Source: Rugalucina vietnamica (Eukaryota; Mollusca; Bivalvia; Lucinida; Lucinidae). From it: 64,000 nucleotides of DNA. Position 1 is the first letter of the stretch; each line of letters opens with the position of its first letter. The stretch spans positions 39,644,383 through 39,708,382 of the forward strand of contig OZ024879.1 of NCBI GenBank assembly GCA_964017185.1, read 5' to 3'. The notes beneath the pieces were generated by a model. That model was not told where the DNA came from. It did not search any database and was given only the letters and a program-made list of their open reading frames with translations. The position numbers were made by a program, and so were the translations under genes. Shown here in pieces: positions 1-11,219 of this stretch.

Positions 1-176
1 CGAAAACAAAGGCGCAACTCAGCTTGGTACATGTAGTATGCTTACTCTTCTTTCTACGTCGGGAATTTACAGCCTCTAGCCATCTTCTGTGCTTGTACAG
101 CTTGGTTTCTGTCAGACCTGGTCGAAACCCTGAAGATCGGTTTTCTTGCATTGCCGCTCAAATGGTCTTTCAGTTT
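1..176 (-). mobile_element. Family B MITE, partial (window edge)
   Basis: Contains CGAAAACAAAGGCGC, CTTCTGTGCTTGTACAGC and the terminal CCGCTCA, the parts of a 185-240 bp MITE found about 17 times in the window. Its 5' part is cut by the window start. Confidence 0.7.
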
Positions 177-647
177 CTGGCTTTGACATCAGTTATATAA
201 ATATCTTTATTATAAATGGCTTGAGAGTTTCAATGTTGATTTAAGAAATAGAGTTATCAATTTATCTACTGCCTAAAATGGAAAATCAAAGGCCCTAAGA
301 TCTGTGGCTAGATGCTAATCAGCAGCATGGCCATTGTTCAGCTTATGTTTGCTTTAATTTTTACAAAATTGTTGTATAAAATCTTTCTTGCTTAGTGACT
401 CATACTTTCACATCACCATAATGCTGATTCACCTCATCCTCTTTATAACAGGATTCATTACAGCATGGTTTTGGATATATCACTGATCAGTGCTTGACTC
501 CAAATGGTAATTTTAGAGTGAGTTTCCTATATATCTATACATTTCACTCTCATTATAACACAGACTGGATAGCTAGCTAGCACAGAAATTGGCTTGCACC
601 CCAGCAATTGTGTTATAAAGAGGTTGTGGTGTACATTGTATTTTCAG

Positions 648-3600
648 TATCTGTCTCATTTGAAAATTACAAGTCCCTCCACCCTGCATTCAGAGATGAT
701 GATGACTATCAAGAGCAAGATTACGATATAGAGGAACAGAAATCTCCGTGGGAAGAGGACGCTGCCCCCGACTTTAACAAACATGGCTACTCGGGCAAAG
801 GTACATTGTAGTTTTGCACAAGTAAAACTACCATTACGAAAATATGCCCATGAGATATACCAAGACTTTTTTCAGAAGAAAAGAAATGAAAACTTTATCA
901 GTAAAATTTTGATTTTTTCAATAGTTTGGCTCAAAACATACATTGTGGGTACACGTTAGAACCGCCTCCCACAATGTATGTTTTGGATCAGAAATAAGGA
1001 AAATATACCTCTGCAAATCCCAGTTTTTCTATATAAAAGTGTGGTTTAAGGGGGTATACATTTCACAAACATGTTTTCCTGATGAAAATGAGTACTTTAA
1101 AAAAGCAATTTACATAACACTACTGTTTGGAGGCACAGTAAGATCTGTAGAAAGAAGACACTGACCCAGATTTTAACAAACTGGTTACTCAGGTATAGTG
1201 TGCCATGTTATTATAAATGGATGTTCTCGATAAATTTACAAGTAAGAATAAAATAAAATTGGAAAATAGGAAATGATATGCAGAAGATTATAATAATGAG
1301 GAATATTGAATGCCGAGGCAATTCTAAGGTGTACCCACAATCTAAAACAGGGAGAAAAAAAGTAATGTCACAGTGCATGCAAAGTTCTGTCTTGTGATTC
1401 AACTCAAGGATGTGCCATTGGATATTTTTCTTCTTCAGGTAAAAACATAACTACCAAGCACGATGCTGTGATCTGTGGGAGGAAAAATGCCTCCAAGATG
1501 ATGGAATTTCCTCCGGAGTTTGTCTCTGGGGATGGGGAGGGGATGGACATGCAACTACCTAACCATGTGTATAACAAGTTGAAACGGCACTCTGAGAAGG
1601 AAAACAAAAGACAACAGAAACTGCATGAGAAGAAAGAACATTCTACTGCTGTAAGCTGACTTGAAATGCTAAATCAACTAAAGCCCTTGCCCCGAGGTTA
1701 TAAAACTTTTTTCAAGCTCAGCTCAGCTAAGCATGAAATTTCAACTGCTCATAAATGTTGAAATAGTAAAAAATTATGGAAAATTCAGGTACAAAACTCA
1801 GATACTAGTAATTTATCCTGCTCATAAATGTTAAAATGCCAACAATTGTTGGCATTTTAACATTTACGAGCAGGATAAATTTTAGTCTCAGCTGAGTTGA
1901 GCATGAAAAAAAGTTTATAACCTCAGGCCCTTATCTCTCTGGCATGCAAAGTTCTGTCTTGTGATTCAAGTCAAGGACGTATCATTAAACATTTGCTAGA
2001 ATTTGCAATATCAACACATGTATCAGGGAATAATTGGCAACAGTTTGCATAAGTTTTGAGTATGTTCCAGTGTCTCGCGAATATCACATTACAAAAACTT
2101 GCCCATTCAATAAACAGAGATTTTTTGAGCTTTAAAGCTTGAAAATTTTCAGCTGAAAAATTTTGATATTTTTCTTATTTTTGCTCAAAACATAGATTGT
2201 GGGTACACGTTAGAACCGCCTCGCCGAGGCAGTTCTAACGAGTACCCACAATCTGTGTTTTGGAGCAAAAGTAAGAAAAATAGGTATACCCCTGCATACA
2301 CCAGTTTTCCTATATAAAAGTGGGGTTCAAGGGGGTATACATGTCACGGACATGTTTTCCTGATGAATTATCATAATATTACACGTTGTGCCAGATATAT
2401 ACAAGCTGGGCCAAATTTTTGCAAATTAGTCACTTAAAACTCCATCCACTGAGGCCACGGTATAAATTTGTAGTAAAATAGCTGCTTATTTTGTCAAATT
2501 TAAAGTTTCAGATTATCATTCATAAGGAATTGCTCACGAAAGATGTACTTGGATAGTTTTAAGATTGATTTACTTTGACTTTTTGCAGGAACATGCAATG
2601 GACCCTCGTACTCGCTTGATCATGTACAAGATGGTGAATAATGGTACCTTAGAATCCATCAGTGGATCCATTAGCACAGGAAAAGAATCAGTTGTGTTCC
2701 ATGCACATGGTGGAATGTAAGCATTACAAAAACTTGCCCATGTTATATACAGATTTTTCTTAACTTGTAAAAATTGAAAATGTTCAGTATTTTGATATTT
2801 TTCTTATTTTTGCTCAAAACATAGATTGTGGGTACAAGTTAGAACCGCCTCACTGAGGCATACCCCAGTTTTGCTATATAAAAGTGGGGTTTGAGGGGGT
2901 AAACATTTCACAGACATGTTTTCCTGATGTAAATGTATTATTATCGGAGAATTGTTTTTGTTTTTCGTTGTTTTTTGTTTTGTTTTTTGTGGTACCTTGG
3001 AATCCATCAGTGGATCCATTAGCACAGGAAAAGAATCAGTTGTGTTCCATGCACATGGTGGGATGTAAGTTATTATCGGAGCATTGTTTTTTTTTTTCTT
3101 TTAGAAAACTTGCTACTTGTTTATGTGTAGACAGGATCAGCTGTTTTTACTTACAAAATGGCTTAACATTACGATAACTTACCTTTATGATATATAGAGA
3201 CTTTTTCAGCTGAAAAAAAAAATCATCAGAAAAATTTTGATGTGTTTAATATTTCTGCTTAAAGCATACATTGTGGGTACATGTTAGAACCGCCTCTGTG
3301 AGGCGCCATGTAAAAGTGTGGTATAAGGGGGTAATCCTTGCATGGACATGTTATCCTGATGAATAACTTTTGCTGTAAAGCATTTTATCTTGGTATCAAG
3401 ACATCTATTATTTCTGTATTACAAACTAGTTGGTAACTTTTCTTCCTCTTCAGAATTAATGAGCGTCAGCTGCCAGCGGAAGTTGCACTAAAAGTGTTCA
3501 AGACAACTATTCAAGATTTCAAGAACCGAGAGAAATATGTTCACGGTGATCACAGATTCTCCAGGGATGACTATAAGAAATGGAATCCTAGGAGGATCAT

Positions 3601-6600
3601 CAAGATGTGGGCTATGAAGGAAACTGCCAATCTAAACAGGTATATTACCATGTACATTCTAATAAGCACACATGCTCCAATAAGCGGACACACACACCCT
3701 GGTTGTTTCTGAAAAACATGTGCATAAGCACAGAATGATGGACTAGCTAATTGGTATTTTACAGCAATTTTACATATAAATACCACATTAAATGAACAAA
3801 CATGATTTTGTAACGAATGAAACACTTAAATGACATTATCATTGATGTTTTGATGAGATTATTTCAGCAGTGTTCTTTTCATTCATAGTGTGCACTAATT
3901 AGAATGATATTAGTATTCTAAATACGAATACTATTCGTATTCTAAATAGAGAAATTGAACAATTTAATTGTGAGATAATTTTCTTTGAAAACTACCTTTC
4001 AGGATGAGGAAGTTTGACATCCCCTGTCCTAAAGTTGAGTTGTTACGCAAACACATTCTGGTCATGACGTTTATTGGAGAGAACCAAAAGCCTGCTCCCA
4101 AGATAAAAGATGCTAGACTACCTCCTGAAGATATGCAGATAGCCTACAATCAGATGATCTCAGTAAGTATGAAATGAGTTGTCAGGAGAGAAAACCACTC
4201 GTTGGGGTTTCTAGCCAGTTTAGACACATACCGCCCTGTGCAAACTAGGAAGAAGGCTTAAAGCTTGAAATCTGGCATTTAAAAAAAAAGGAAAAGAATT
4301 GTTCGACTGATGTAGTGAAAACAAAGGTGGCGATTAGCTGATCAATGCTTTTGTTTCTGCATATGCAAAAATAGGGTTTTCACATGGGCAGCTCATTTGA
4401 TGTTGGAGGGAGAGAAAAGTAGCGAATGAGAAAGACACAATTTGGGATATAAGGGGCCCAATAAAATGGGTAGAAAGCAAAAGAAAATTACTAAAATGCG
4501 GAATACTTGTTTAATCATTCTTACTTTGTTTTCTATATGTATGTTAAATAACTTTGGTTATGATTGTGCATCTGATTCTGGTCATCACAGTGTTTTCTTT
4601 GGAAAACTAGGGACCTTACCAGGCTGTGCTTCAAACATTGATGACTGATCAGTCTTTTGTGTTTGTCAAGAACAGTCTAAGCTTTCCACTTTTGCAAAAA
4701 TCATATTTCTTTTGCTTTGTTTAAATGACCCTTTTGTTTCTTGCAGATTATGAAAACATTGTACAGAAAATGTCATCTAGTCCATGCAGATCTGAGCGAG
4801 TTCAATATTTTATGGCACAACAACCAAGTTTGGGTCATAGACGTCAGTCAGGCAGTAGATATAACACATCCCTTCGCCCTGGAGTTCTTATACCGGGACT
4901 GTGCAAATATGTCATCGGTAAGTTTACTGTATGAGTAGTTTTATGAGGACAGAAATTTCAAGATACACATGTTATATTTTATTGCACAACAGCCAAGTTT
5001 GGGTCATAGACGTCAGTCAAGCTGTTGATATAGCACATCACTTCGCACTGGAGTTCTTAAACCGGGACTGTGCAAATATGTCTTCGGTAAGTTTACTTTA
5101 TGAGTAATTTTATTAGGACAGAAATTTCAAGATACACATGTAATATTTAATTGCACAACAGCCAAGTTTGCGTCATAGAAGTCAGTCAAGCTGGAGCTCT
5201 TGTATCGGGACTGTGCAAATATGAGCCGCGTCGTGAGGAAACGGGATTATTGCCTATGCGAAAACAAAGGCACAGATCAGCTTTGCAGTAACTGATCAGC
5301 GCCTTTGATCAGCGCCTTTGTTTTCGCTACACGGATAGTACAATTTCTCTTCTTCTTTAATCCGAAAATTCAAGCTTCTAGCCTGCTTCTGTGACTGCCG
5401 CGGCTCATATGTCTTCTGTAAGTTTACTTTATGAGTAGTTTTATGAAAGATGCTGTTCTATGATAACATTTTATGGCACAACAAAGTTGATTACATATGA
5501 GCCGCCTCGTGGGAAAACCAACAATGTGGTTTCCGAACAGGTCCGACCCAAACCAACCTGACAAGCACAGAAAAGAGCTAGAAGCTTGAAATTTCGGATT
5601 TAAGTAGGAGAGGAATAGTACTATCCGAGTAGCATAAACAAAGGAGCTGATCAGCTTCGCAGTTACTGTGAAGCTGATCTGCGCCTTTGTTTTCGCCTAA
5701 GCAGATTGTTGGTTTTCCCATGAGGTGGCTCATATCCTTTTGTACTGACTGTGCTAAAATGTCTTCAGGATGTGTACTTAGAAATAAACTGTTACGAGCA
5801 TCAGATTTTATAGGACAATATTTACATTTTTATTGCAATCACCCTAGATGAAAGTATCTTTCTCGATGTTCTTCATTTCCCATTGATTAACATAAGTCAC
5901 GTGACCTAAAGGCCATGCCTATGGGTGGGGCGACGTCAAAACCAGCGAGTGACTTTGTTTGTTTACTCTTGTTGGCGTATTGCCATGACGTTATGTGGAA
6001 AAATTTGAGGTTTTGGCTGTTCCAAAATTATGTTAAGTCAGATTTAATGTCAAATAACATGAAAAGGAGCGATGATTTGTGCAGTAAAAAATCTGATGCT
6101 TGATTGATGATTTAATTGTAAATATAATTATTGAAATTCAGATTTTAGCTTTCATTGGATGATGAAAAACGTTAGTTGTTTTAATGTCTCCTAGAAGCCT
6201 TCGGGCTTCACAGACATTAAAACAGCCTAATGTTTTTCTGGATTATTTATGTGGTAAATTTTGCATCAATTGTGAACATCGAATAATTATCTGACAGTTA
6301 CATAACAAACAACTGGCACAGTTCATACTGTTATGTGCTTATTCCACTACCAGAATTTGACAAACTGCCTTCTCATGTCATCTAAAAAGGGAAAACATAT
6401 TTTCAACAGCAGAATGGCCAAGCAACAAGTACAATTCTGCTGATCAAAACCAGGGACTGTTGGAAAAAATCGGCTCCAGCAGTGACTTTTAAATAATATA
6501 TCACTGTTTTGAGATCAGTTTTAAAGAAGATTAAATCACTGGGGTGTAGTGCGAGTGATTTATATTCTTAAAACAGACTAACAAACTCTAAAGGACAAGC

Positions 6601-7995
6601 CAGGAATTTGTTTTGGCTAAATGCTGACGTTAGATGAGCTTTTTTTACCTAACATATCTCTTATTCCTTTCAGTTTTTCACCAAGGGTGGTGTATATGAT
6701 GTCCCTTCAGCAGAAGCTATGTTCAATAAAGTAACCAAACTGGACATCCAGGGTACTGGCTCAGACTTCATTTCACAGGTATTAAATGAGCTTTCTCACA
6801 AAGAAAAACAACACTTTGTGGTTTGGACCAGATCTGACACAAACCAGCCTGTACAGTCATAAAAGTCATAAAAAGGAGCTAAAAGCATTAAGATTTGGAT
6901 ATAAGTAGAAGAGGAATTGTACTATCCATGTTGTGTAAACAAAAGTGCTGATCAGCTGCGCGGTTACTGCACAGCTGATCTGCGCCTTTGTTTTCGCCTA
7001 TGAATGTTGTTGGCTTTCTTATGCAGTTTCTCATCTTATGCATCTGAGCCTGTGCATGAGTAAACCAACAATTTGGTTTCAGACCAGGTATGACACAAAC
7101 CAGGCTGTACAGTCACAGAAGCAGGCTAGAAGCTTGAAATTTCGGATTTTAGAAGAAGAGGGATTGTACTATCTGTGTAGCGAAAACAAAGGCGCTGATC
7201 AGCTTCGCGGTCACCGCGAAGCTGATCTGCGGCTTTGTTTTCGCTTATGCAAATTGTTGATTTTCTCGTGCACAGGCTCATCTGTCTTTGTTGGATTATG
7301 TATGCAGTAAGCCAACTTATTTTTGATGCTTTTTATTTACCAAATATGCCTCATAGGTTGATTTTCTCTTAGCTATTGATATTGCAGGAATAAGATACAT
7401 TGTGCTACATTCTGTAGGATAATTTCATTTTAAAATTTACTGTAAAGCAAAACAGCAAAAATTGGTACATGTAATTTTAATGTCAGCTAAAATATTATCT
7501 TATTGCTGAATAATTTCGTACACTTTTTGAAGTACATTGCTTGAGCTGCCATGCGAGAAAAAGGGTCTTTGGGATTACTGACCAGTTCTGACACAAACCA
7601 GTCTGTACAGTCATAGAAAAGGGCTAGAAGCTTAAATTTAGTAGAAGAGTAATTGTTCTATCTGTGTAGAGGCAACAAAGGTGCTGATCAGCTTCACAGA
7701 ACTTTACTGCAACTTTGTTTTCACATAGGCAAAACGTTTTATGATGGGGCTTGCATAATGCCATTTTTTTAAATTTCTTGATTCAAGAAATTATTGCTTT
7801 TTACAGGTTCAAAAATTCAGCAAGGAAAAACGTGAAGAGTTGTTGGCAACACACAGTAGTACTAAAGAATATCAATTTGACTTCTTCTGGGAGAAAAGTG
7901 AGTCTGAGAGACAAGAAGCTTTAGGTGATGTCGTGATAGAGGACAGTGGCTCCGAGGAAGAGGGGGAAGAAGAAAATGTAGAAGAGACTTGCTAA
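648..7995 (+). CDS. RIOK3: RIO-family atypical protein kinase RIOK3 (3' eight coding exons, 5' end outside the window or unrecognised)
   Basis: Coding exons: 648-800, 1439-1650, 2589-2716, 3454-3639, 4003-4162, 4747-4917, 6674-6778, 7807-7995, all with AG/GT borders and consistent phases, giving 433 residues and a TAA stop. The first exon encodes VSVSFENYKSLHP and an acidic stretch. Exon 2 carries TTKHDAVICGRKN and LHEKKEHSTA, which are RIOK3-specific. The RIO kinase domain follows: nucleotide loop STGKESVVFHAHGG (exon 3), ATP lysine in EVALKVFKTT (exon 4), hinge KHILVMTFIGE (exon 5), catalytic loop LVHADLSEFNILWH and metal-binding IDVSQAV (exon 6). The C-terminus is acidic. Known of the family: RIOK3 is a cytoplasmic RIO kinase linked to pre-40S ribosome maturation and innate signalling. 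The human protein has 519 residues, so roughly the first 100-120 residues are missing here. Introns are packed with MITEs and hold duplicated pieces of exons 3 and 6. The stop lies about 10 bp before a transposable element, so the 3' UTR is probably element-derived. Confidence 0.95.
832..1084 (+). mobile_element. Family A palindromic MITE
   Basis: Family A runs about 200-290 bp between imperfect TIRs (CATTACGAAAACTTGCCC and, reversed, CATCAGGAAAACATGTCC). It has a central palindrome around ATTGTGGGTACACGTTAG and GAACCGCCTC, then TATATAAAAGTGGGGT. Here the central hairpin is short. Confidence 0.8.
1688..1923. mobile_element. Family E palindromic element
   Basis: GAGGTTATAAAACTTTTTTC opens and the reverse complement TTTATAACCTCAGG closes the element. 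Internal CTCAGCTGAG motifs and a near-perfect arm pair (CTGCTCATAAATGTTAAAAT and its reverse) meet at CAACAATTGTTG. It lies in the RIOK3 intron after exon 2. Confidence 0.8.
2087..2365 (+). mobile_element. Family A MITE with full central palindrome
   Basis: Both TIRs and the complete GAACCGCCTC/GAGGCAGTTC hairpin are present. Located just upstream of RIOK3 exon 3. Confidence 0.85.
2722..2929 (+). mobile_element. Family A MITE with one hairpin arm deleted
   Basis: Begins six bases after the donor of RIOK3 exon 3, inside the tandemly duplicated segment. It is absent from the duplicate copy, so it inserted after the duplication or was lost from that copy. Confidence 0.8.
2991..3090 (+). pseudogene. 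Duplicated 3' part of RIOK3 exon 3 (nucleotide-loop exon)
   Basis: Nearly identical to 2642-2716 of the real exon, including the STGKESVVFHAHGG codons and a GTAAG donor, but with no acceptor directly upstream. It is bounded by a direct repeat (TTATTATCGGAG at about 2938 and 3070), the signature of a local tandem duplication. A MITE (2722-2929) sits between the two copies. Confidence 0.85.
3167..3361 (+). mobile_element. Family A MITE, internally deleted
   Basis: TIRs and the left hairpin arm are recognisable; the right arm is mostly missing. Confidence 0.75.
4175..4402 (+). mobile_element. Family B MITE, diverged
   Basis: AAGCTTGAAATCTGG, GTGAAAACAAAGGTGG and the closing GCAGCTCA identify it. 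It follows the donor of the 4003-4162 exon. Confidence 0.7.
4976..5100 (+). pseudogene. Second copy of the end of RIOK3 exon 6 plus donor
   Basis: Repeats the exon segment coding for the metal-binding IDVSQAVDI region through CANMSS, the GTAAGTTTACT donor and about 50 bp of intron. The offset from the real exon is about 165 bp. No acceptor is present, and the segment starts inside the exon. Confidence 0.88.
5145..5445 (+). pseudogene. Third copy of the RIOK3 exon 6 end, split by a MITE
   Basis: The copy runs 5145-5219 and resumes at 5410, interrupted by the TA-flanked MITE at 5222-5407. An internal deletion removes part of the coding segment. Joined at the TA, the ends reproduce the CAAATATGTCTTC of the other copies, so the pre-insertion sequence is known. 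Confidence 0.85.
5222..5407. mobile_element. Family B MITE with TA target duplication, inside an exon fragment
   Basis: Ends TGAGCCGC and GCGGCTCA, flanked by TA at 5220-5221 and 5408-5409. Internal CGAAAACAAAGGC and GCCTTTGTTTTCGC form a second nested inverted repeat. Confidence 0.88.
5467..5775 (+). pseudogene. Fourth, most decayed copy of the RIOK3 exon 6 end, split by a second MITE
   Basis: Similarity is limited to TTTTATGGCACAACAA at about 5470 and ACTGTGCTAAAATGTCTTC at about 5749. These flank the MITE at 5498-5732. Most of the middle of the exon segment is gone. Confidence 0.6.
5498..5732 (+). mobile_element. Family B MITE, full length, TA target duplication
   Basis: TGAGCCGCCTCGTGGGAAAA opens it and GGTGGCTCA closes it, with TA on both sides. 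It splits the fourth exon 6 fragment of RIOK3. Confidence 0.88.
5896..5905. promoter_or_regulatory. Perfect GTCACGTGAC palindrome in a RIOK3 intron
   Basis: This ten-base site equals the consensus CLEAR/E-box bound by MiT/TFE factors in animals. It lies in the intron between the sixth and seventh exons, close to a GACGTC site. Function is unknown and a chance occurrence is possible. Confidence 0.35.
6163..6236. repeat. Short hairpin: GTTTTAATGTCT arms with a GAAGCC-TTCG-GGCTTC tip
   Basis: A 70-base inverted repeat with a four-base loop in the RIOK3 intron. It is either a minimal foldback element or a structured RNA segment. Confidence 0.6.
6791..7034 (+). mobile_element. Family B MITE, diverged
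   Basis: Lies directly after the 6674-6778 exon and is followed by a second copy. The nested CTGATCAGCTGCGC hairpin is present. Confidence 0.7.
7045..7280 (+). mobile_element. Family B MITE, well preserved
   Basis: TGAGCCTGTGCATGAG and its reverse complement at the other end form the TIRs, with the nested AAAGGCGCTGATCAGCTTCG hairpin between them. Confidence 0.82.
7540..7756 (+). mobile_element. Family B MITE, degraded
   Basis: TGAGCTGCCATGCGAGAAAA and the GACACAAACCAGTCTGTAC core are clear. The right TIR is poor. Confidence 0.6.
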
Positions 7996-8004
7996 TGTTT
8001 ATTT

Positions 8005-9282
8005 AATAGCTCACCTGACCAGTAAGGTTCAACAAGTGAGCATATAGGATAAGCATGCTCTGGCATCCGTTGTTCATCTGTCTGTTGCCTGTCCACATTT
8101 TAAAGCTCTTCTTCTCTGGAACCACTTCAAAGCCAAATTTTATGTGGAGCCTGCTTTGGAAGTGGGAATGCGAGTTTATATAAATAGTCCAGTTCACATG
8201 ACCAAGATGGTTGCCACACTCATATATGTTATTAAACCCTTAAAAAAAAAATTCGGGAACCAGTAGCTCTTTTTCAAAGATTTGTGGTATGTAGCATCAG
8301 GGACTCATAGTTTTATATAAATTATAAACATGTGTTGTTATTGTATGAAAATATCAAATTTGGTCATATAGGCTGTGCAAGACGAAACAGTGTTAACATT
8401 GAATTTTATTTTAAGTTTTGCAGCGTTTGGCCTGAAAATTTGTAGATGCAGACAACTGGTTGAGTTATTGAAGTTATTTGACTAGTCAAGAGCAAGGACA
8501 TTCCTTGACAGATCATTTACATTATTAGAATAAACTTTCTCAGTTTTCCTCAGAAAAATTTCTCTGAAACCGCTTGACCAATCTAAGCAAATGTGGAGCC
8601 TCCATGGGAAGGGGGATAAAAAGTTTATATCTAGTTCACATGGCCATAATGGCAGCCATGCCCACGTATGGTAAAAGTATTTTAAATAGCTTCTGCAGAA
8701 CTGAATTCAACAAAACTCGGTATGTGTCGTTGGGAAGTTGGACCCATCCTGTTTTGTATAAATCATGACCTTTGGTTAACTATGGCCTGTTTTGTGGCAA
8801 GATCATATTTGGTTAATAAATAATTAATTAAATTACATTGTATTTTGGTTACATGGGCTTACAAAGAAATTTTCAGAAGTTTTATAGCCTGGGCCTGAAA
8901 ATTAGTAGACAGACAGTATGTGACTATTCAAGGTCCATTTTTACATTGGTCAAAATGACCTTTGCCTAAGTTAGCTTTTTAAACACCAGGGCTCTGTTGC
9001 ATAAAATTCTATTAACTCTTAATTGCAGGTTAAAGTCCCAGTTAAATTAATGGCAGCTTAACTCTTGTTTCATTTTTGTCTATGAAAATCGACACAAGTA
9101 TATTCTTAAAGCTGCCATTAGCTTTTGTAGTGTGGATGTACCTTAAAATTGGTTTATGCAGCAGCAAAGTAATGCCATAAGAGAGTTCTTGAATTTAATG
9201 GCAGCTTAACATTTAATGACTGTTTAAGTTTATGCAACAGGGCCCAGATCTCAGGTGAGCGATGTGAGGACCATTGGTCCTC
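8005..9282 (+). mobile_element. Family C element (TAGCTCACCTGA ... TCAGGTGAGC)
   Basis: Opens with TTTAATAGCTCACCTGA ten bases after the RIOK3 stop and ends TCAGGTGAGCGATGTGAGG. The interior includes diverged units of the ~457-bp type better seen at 13.4-15.5 kb. It contains AATAAA at 8529-8534 and so probably supplies the RIOK3 3' UTR. No protein of its own is visible. Confidence 0.65.
8988..9244. mobile_element. Small TIR element nested in the family C copy
   Basis: GGGCTCTGTTGCATAAA and, reversed at the right end, GGGCCCTGTTGCATAAA bound a segment with an internal TTAATGGCAGCTTAA repeat. Confidence 0.6.
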
Positions 9283-9606
9283 GTTATTTATTTGTTTTTC
9301 CATAATTTTTGGACAGATAGGCTCATAGAAGAGAACTTCTGCCTGAAAACTTGAGAATATCAATTGATTAATCATGGTGACAGGCCCATCACTTTATCTG
9401 TAGACACTACAATCAGGGTTTGCATTGCTTTGAAGAGATGCAATATAATATTTTAATATAATGTTAGTTAATAACATCATGAATCAATTTATTTTTAGGG
9501 CATAGAAAATAATGCCATTTTCGTTTTGGTGTGTTGTGATAGAATTAAATCTTCCAGTATTTCTGTACATTGTTCATTGATATTTATTAAAGGCCAGAGA
9601 AAGTTA

Positions 9607-10128
9607 ATTATTATATAGCTATAGATATCAAATGATTAAAACTTAGGGATAAAAGCCGAGTAACAAGTGTACAGATATCGGACGATATCTGCACACTTAC
9701 TTGATATTGCACACTTTGTTAGAAGCGAAAAATTCTTTTTATGAAAAATTGCAAAATTCTTGACTTGAGGGCCATTGTGCAAAATTGTAAAATTGGGACG
9801 TCAACTCTAATGACGTCATCTTCATCTGACGTCACGTGGAAAATGACGTCATACCGGGCCGAAACGTCTACTGAAAATTGTCACTTTCAAATTTCAGCAA
9901 TTTAAGCCGAAAAAAGAAAACAAAATGTCAGAAATATTGATTCGATTGCAAAATGTGCTTCCGAAAAGTAACAGTGCAAAAATGATATCATCTGATATTG
10001 CACTAGTGCAAAAATGATATCACTTATGTATATTATCGCGGCCTTCCTGCATAAATTTCAATTTGTAAGGCTAACTTTCAACAAAACATTAAATATGAGA
10101 AGCAGATATTTATAGCTATATAATAAAA
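9607..10128. mobile_element. TIR element with TTATTATATAGCTATA ends and several TGACGTCA sites
   Basis: The left end at about 9610 and the right end at about 10109-10128 are inverted copies. Inside are GACGATATCTGCAC-type palindromes, TGATATTGCAC repeats, and GACGTCA at four places between 9795 and 9855. Confidence 0.6.
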
Positions 10129-10260
10129 GGGTTATCACACTGATATCGGTGAATATTGTCCCTCGTTGGGATATCTACGGACGCTCGCAAGCTCGCGTCC
10201 TTCGATATCCCAACTCGGGACAATATTCACCGATATCAGTGCGATAACCCTATATTATTA
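10129..10260. repeat. 132-bp near-perfect hairpin
   Basis: GGGTTATCACACTGATATCG at the left is mirrored by CGATATCAGTGCGATAACCC at the right. The arms meet at ACGCTCGCAAGCTCGCGT. Likely a foldback MITE next to the preceding element. Confidence 0.8.
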
Positions 10261-10314
10261 AGTTCTAATCCAGATTAAGAAAATTCTTGTTTGGGTGGGT
10301 CTAATTTACTTTTT

Positions 10315-10346
10315 TGGTGGTGGTGGTGGGGGAGGGGGGGGGGGAG
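10315..10346. repeat. GGT/G-rich simple repeat
   Basis: (GGT)n running into a long G tract. Confidence 0.9.
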
Positions 10347-10454
10347 ATTTTTAGCTCGACTGCACGAAGTGCATAGAGCTATTGCAGTCACCCCGGTCGT
10401 CCACGTTCCCGTTCCCGTGCGCGTTCCCGTGCGCGTGCGCGTGCGCGTCACACT

Positions 10455-11125
10455 TGCGTTAAAGTTTTCTAGAAGTCCATATCTTGACAACCACTCATCA
10501 GAAAGCATTCATACTTGGACCATAGATACCCTGTAGGGTTAGCTTTCATTCCATGGCATCGGGCCCCTGGGTCCAGGCCAGGGGGTGGGGCTGGAGGTTA
10601 AAATCTAGAACACCTTCAAAAATGGCAATTCTTATGTTAAAGTTTTCTAGAAGTCCATATCTTGACAACCACTCAGCAGAAAGCATTGATACTTGGGCCA
10701 TTGACACCCTGTAGGGTCGGCTTTCATTCCATGGCATCAGATCCCTGGGTCCATGCCAGGGGGTGGGGCTAGAGGTTAAAATCTAGAACACCATTAATAA
10801 TAATGGCTTTTCTGTGATATAGTATTCTAGAAGTCTATATCTTGAAAACTTTTTATCAGAGGGCTTTCATACTCGGACCATAGGTACCCTGTAGGGTTGA
10901 GTTTCATTCCATGGCATCGGGCCCCTGGGTCCATGCCTGTGGGGTGGGGCTGGAGGTTAAAAACTAGAACACTAAAAAATAGATGTACTGCTGTGTAACT
11001 TTTACAAGGAGGCATATCTTGACAACAACTTATCATAAAGCATTCATACTTCATACACTTTAGGTTCCATGACATCGGACCTCTGGGTCGGAGTCAGGGG
11101 GCGGGGCTAGAGGTCAAAATCTAGA
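10455..11125. repeat. Tandem array, period about 178 bp, four units
   Basis: TTTTCTAGAAGTCCATATC recurs at about 10466 and 10644, with diverged versions near 10824 and 11000. Each unit ends with CATGGCATCGGGCCCCTGGG and GGTTAAAATCTAGAACA. Confidence 0.85.
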
Positions 11126-11219
11126 ACTCCTCGATTTTTTTTTCGTTTTATTTCTTAATAGAAACAACTTAGGAGGATGGTTGGTCATTCATCTTTTGAC
11201 TTTGTGACACTGACTTGTG

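Noticed and set aside
452-506. Possible upstream RIOK3 exon with AG/GT borders and compatible phase
   Set aside because: The translation (ending CLTPN) does not resemble the RIOK3 N-terminal region, and a 54-base exon with matching phase is easy to find by chance.
6945-7310. 121-residue open frame
   Set aside because: Lies entirely in two family B MITEs and is explained by their inverted repeats.
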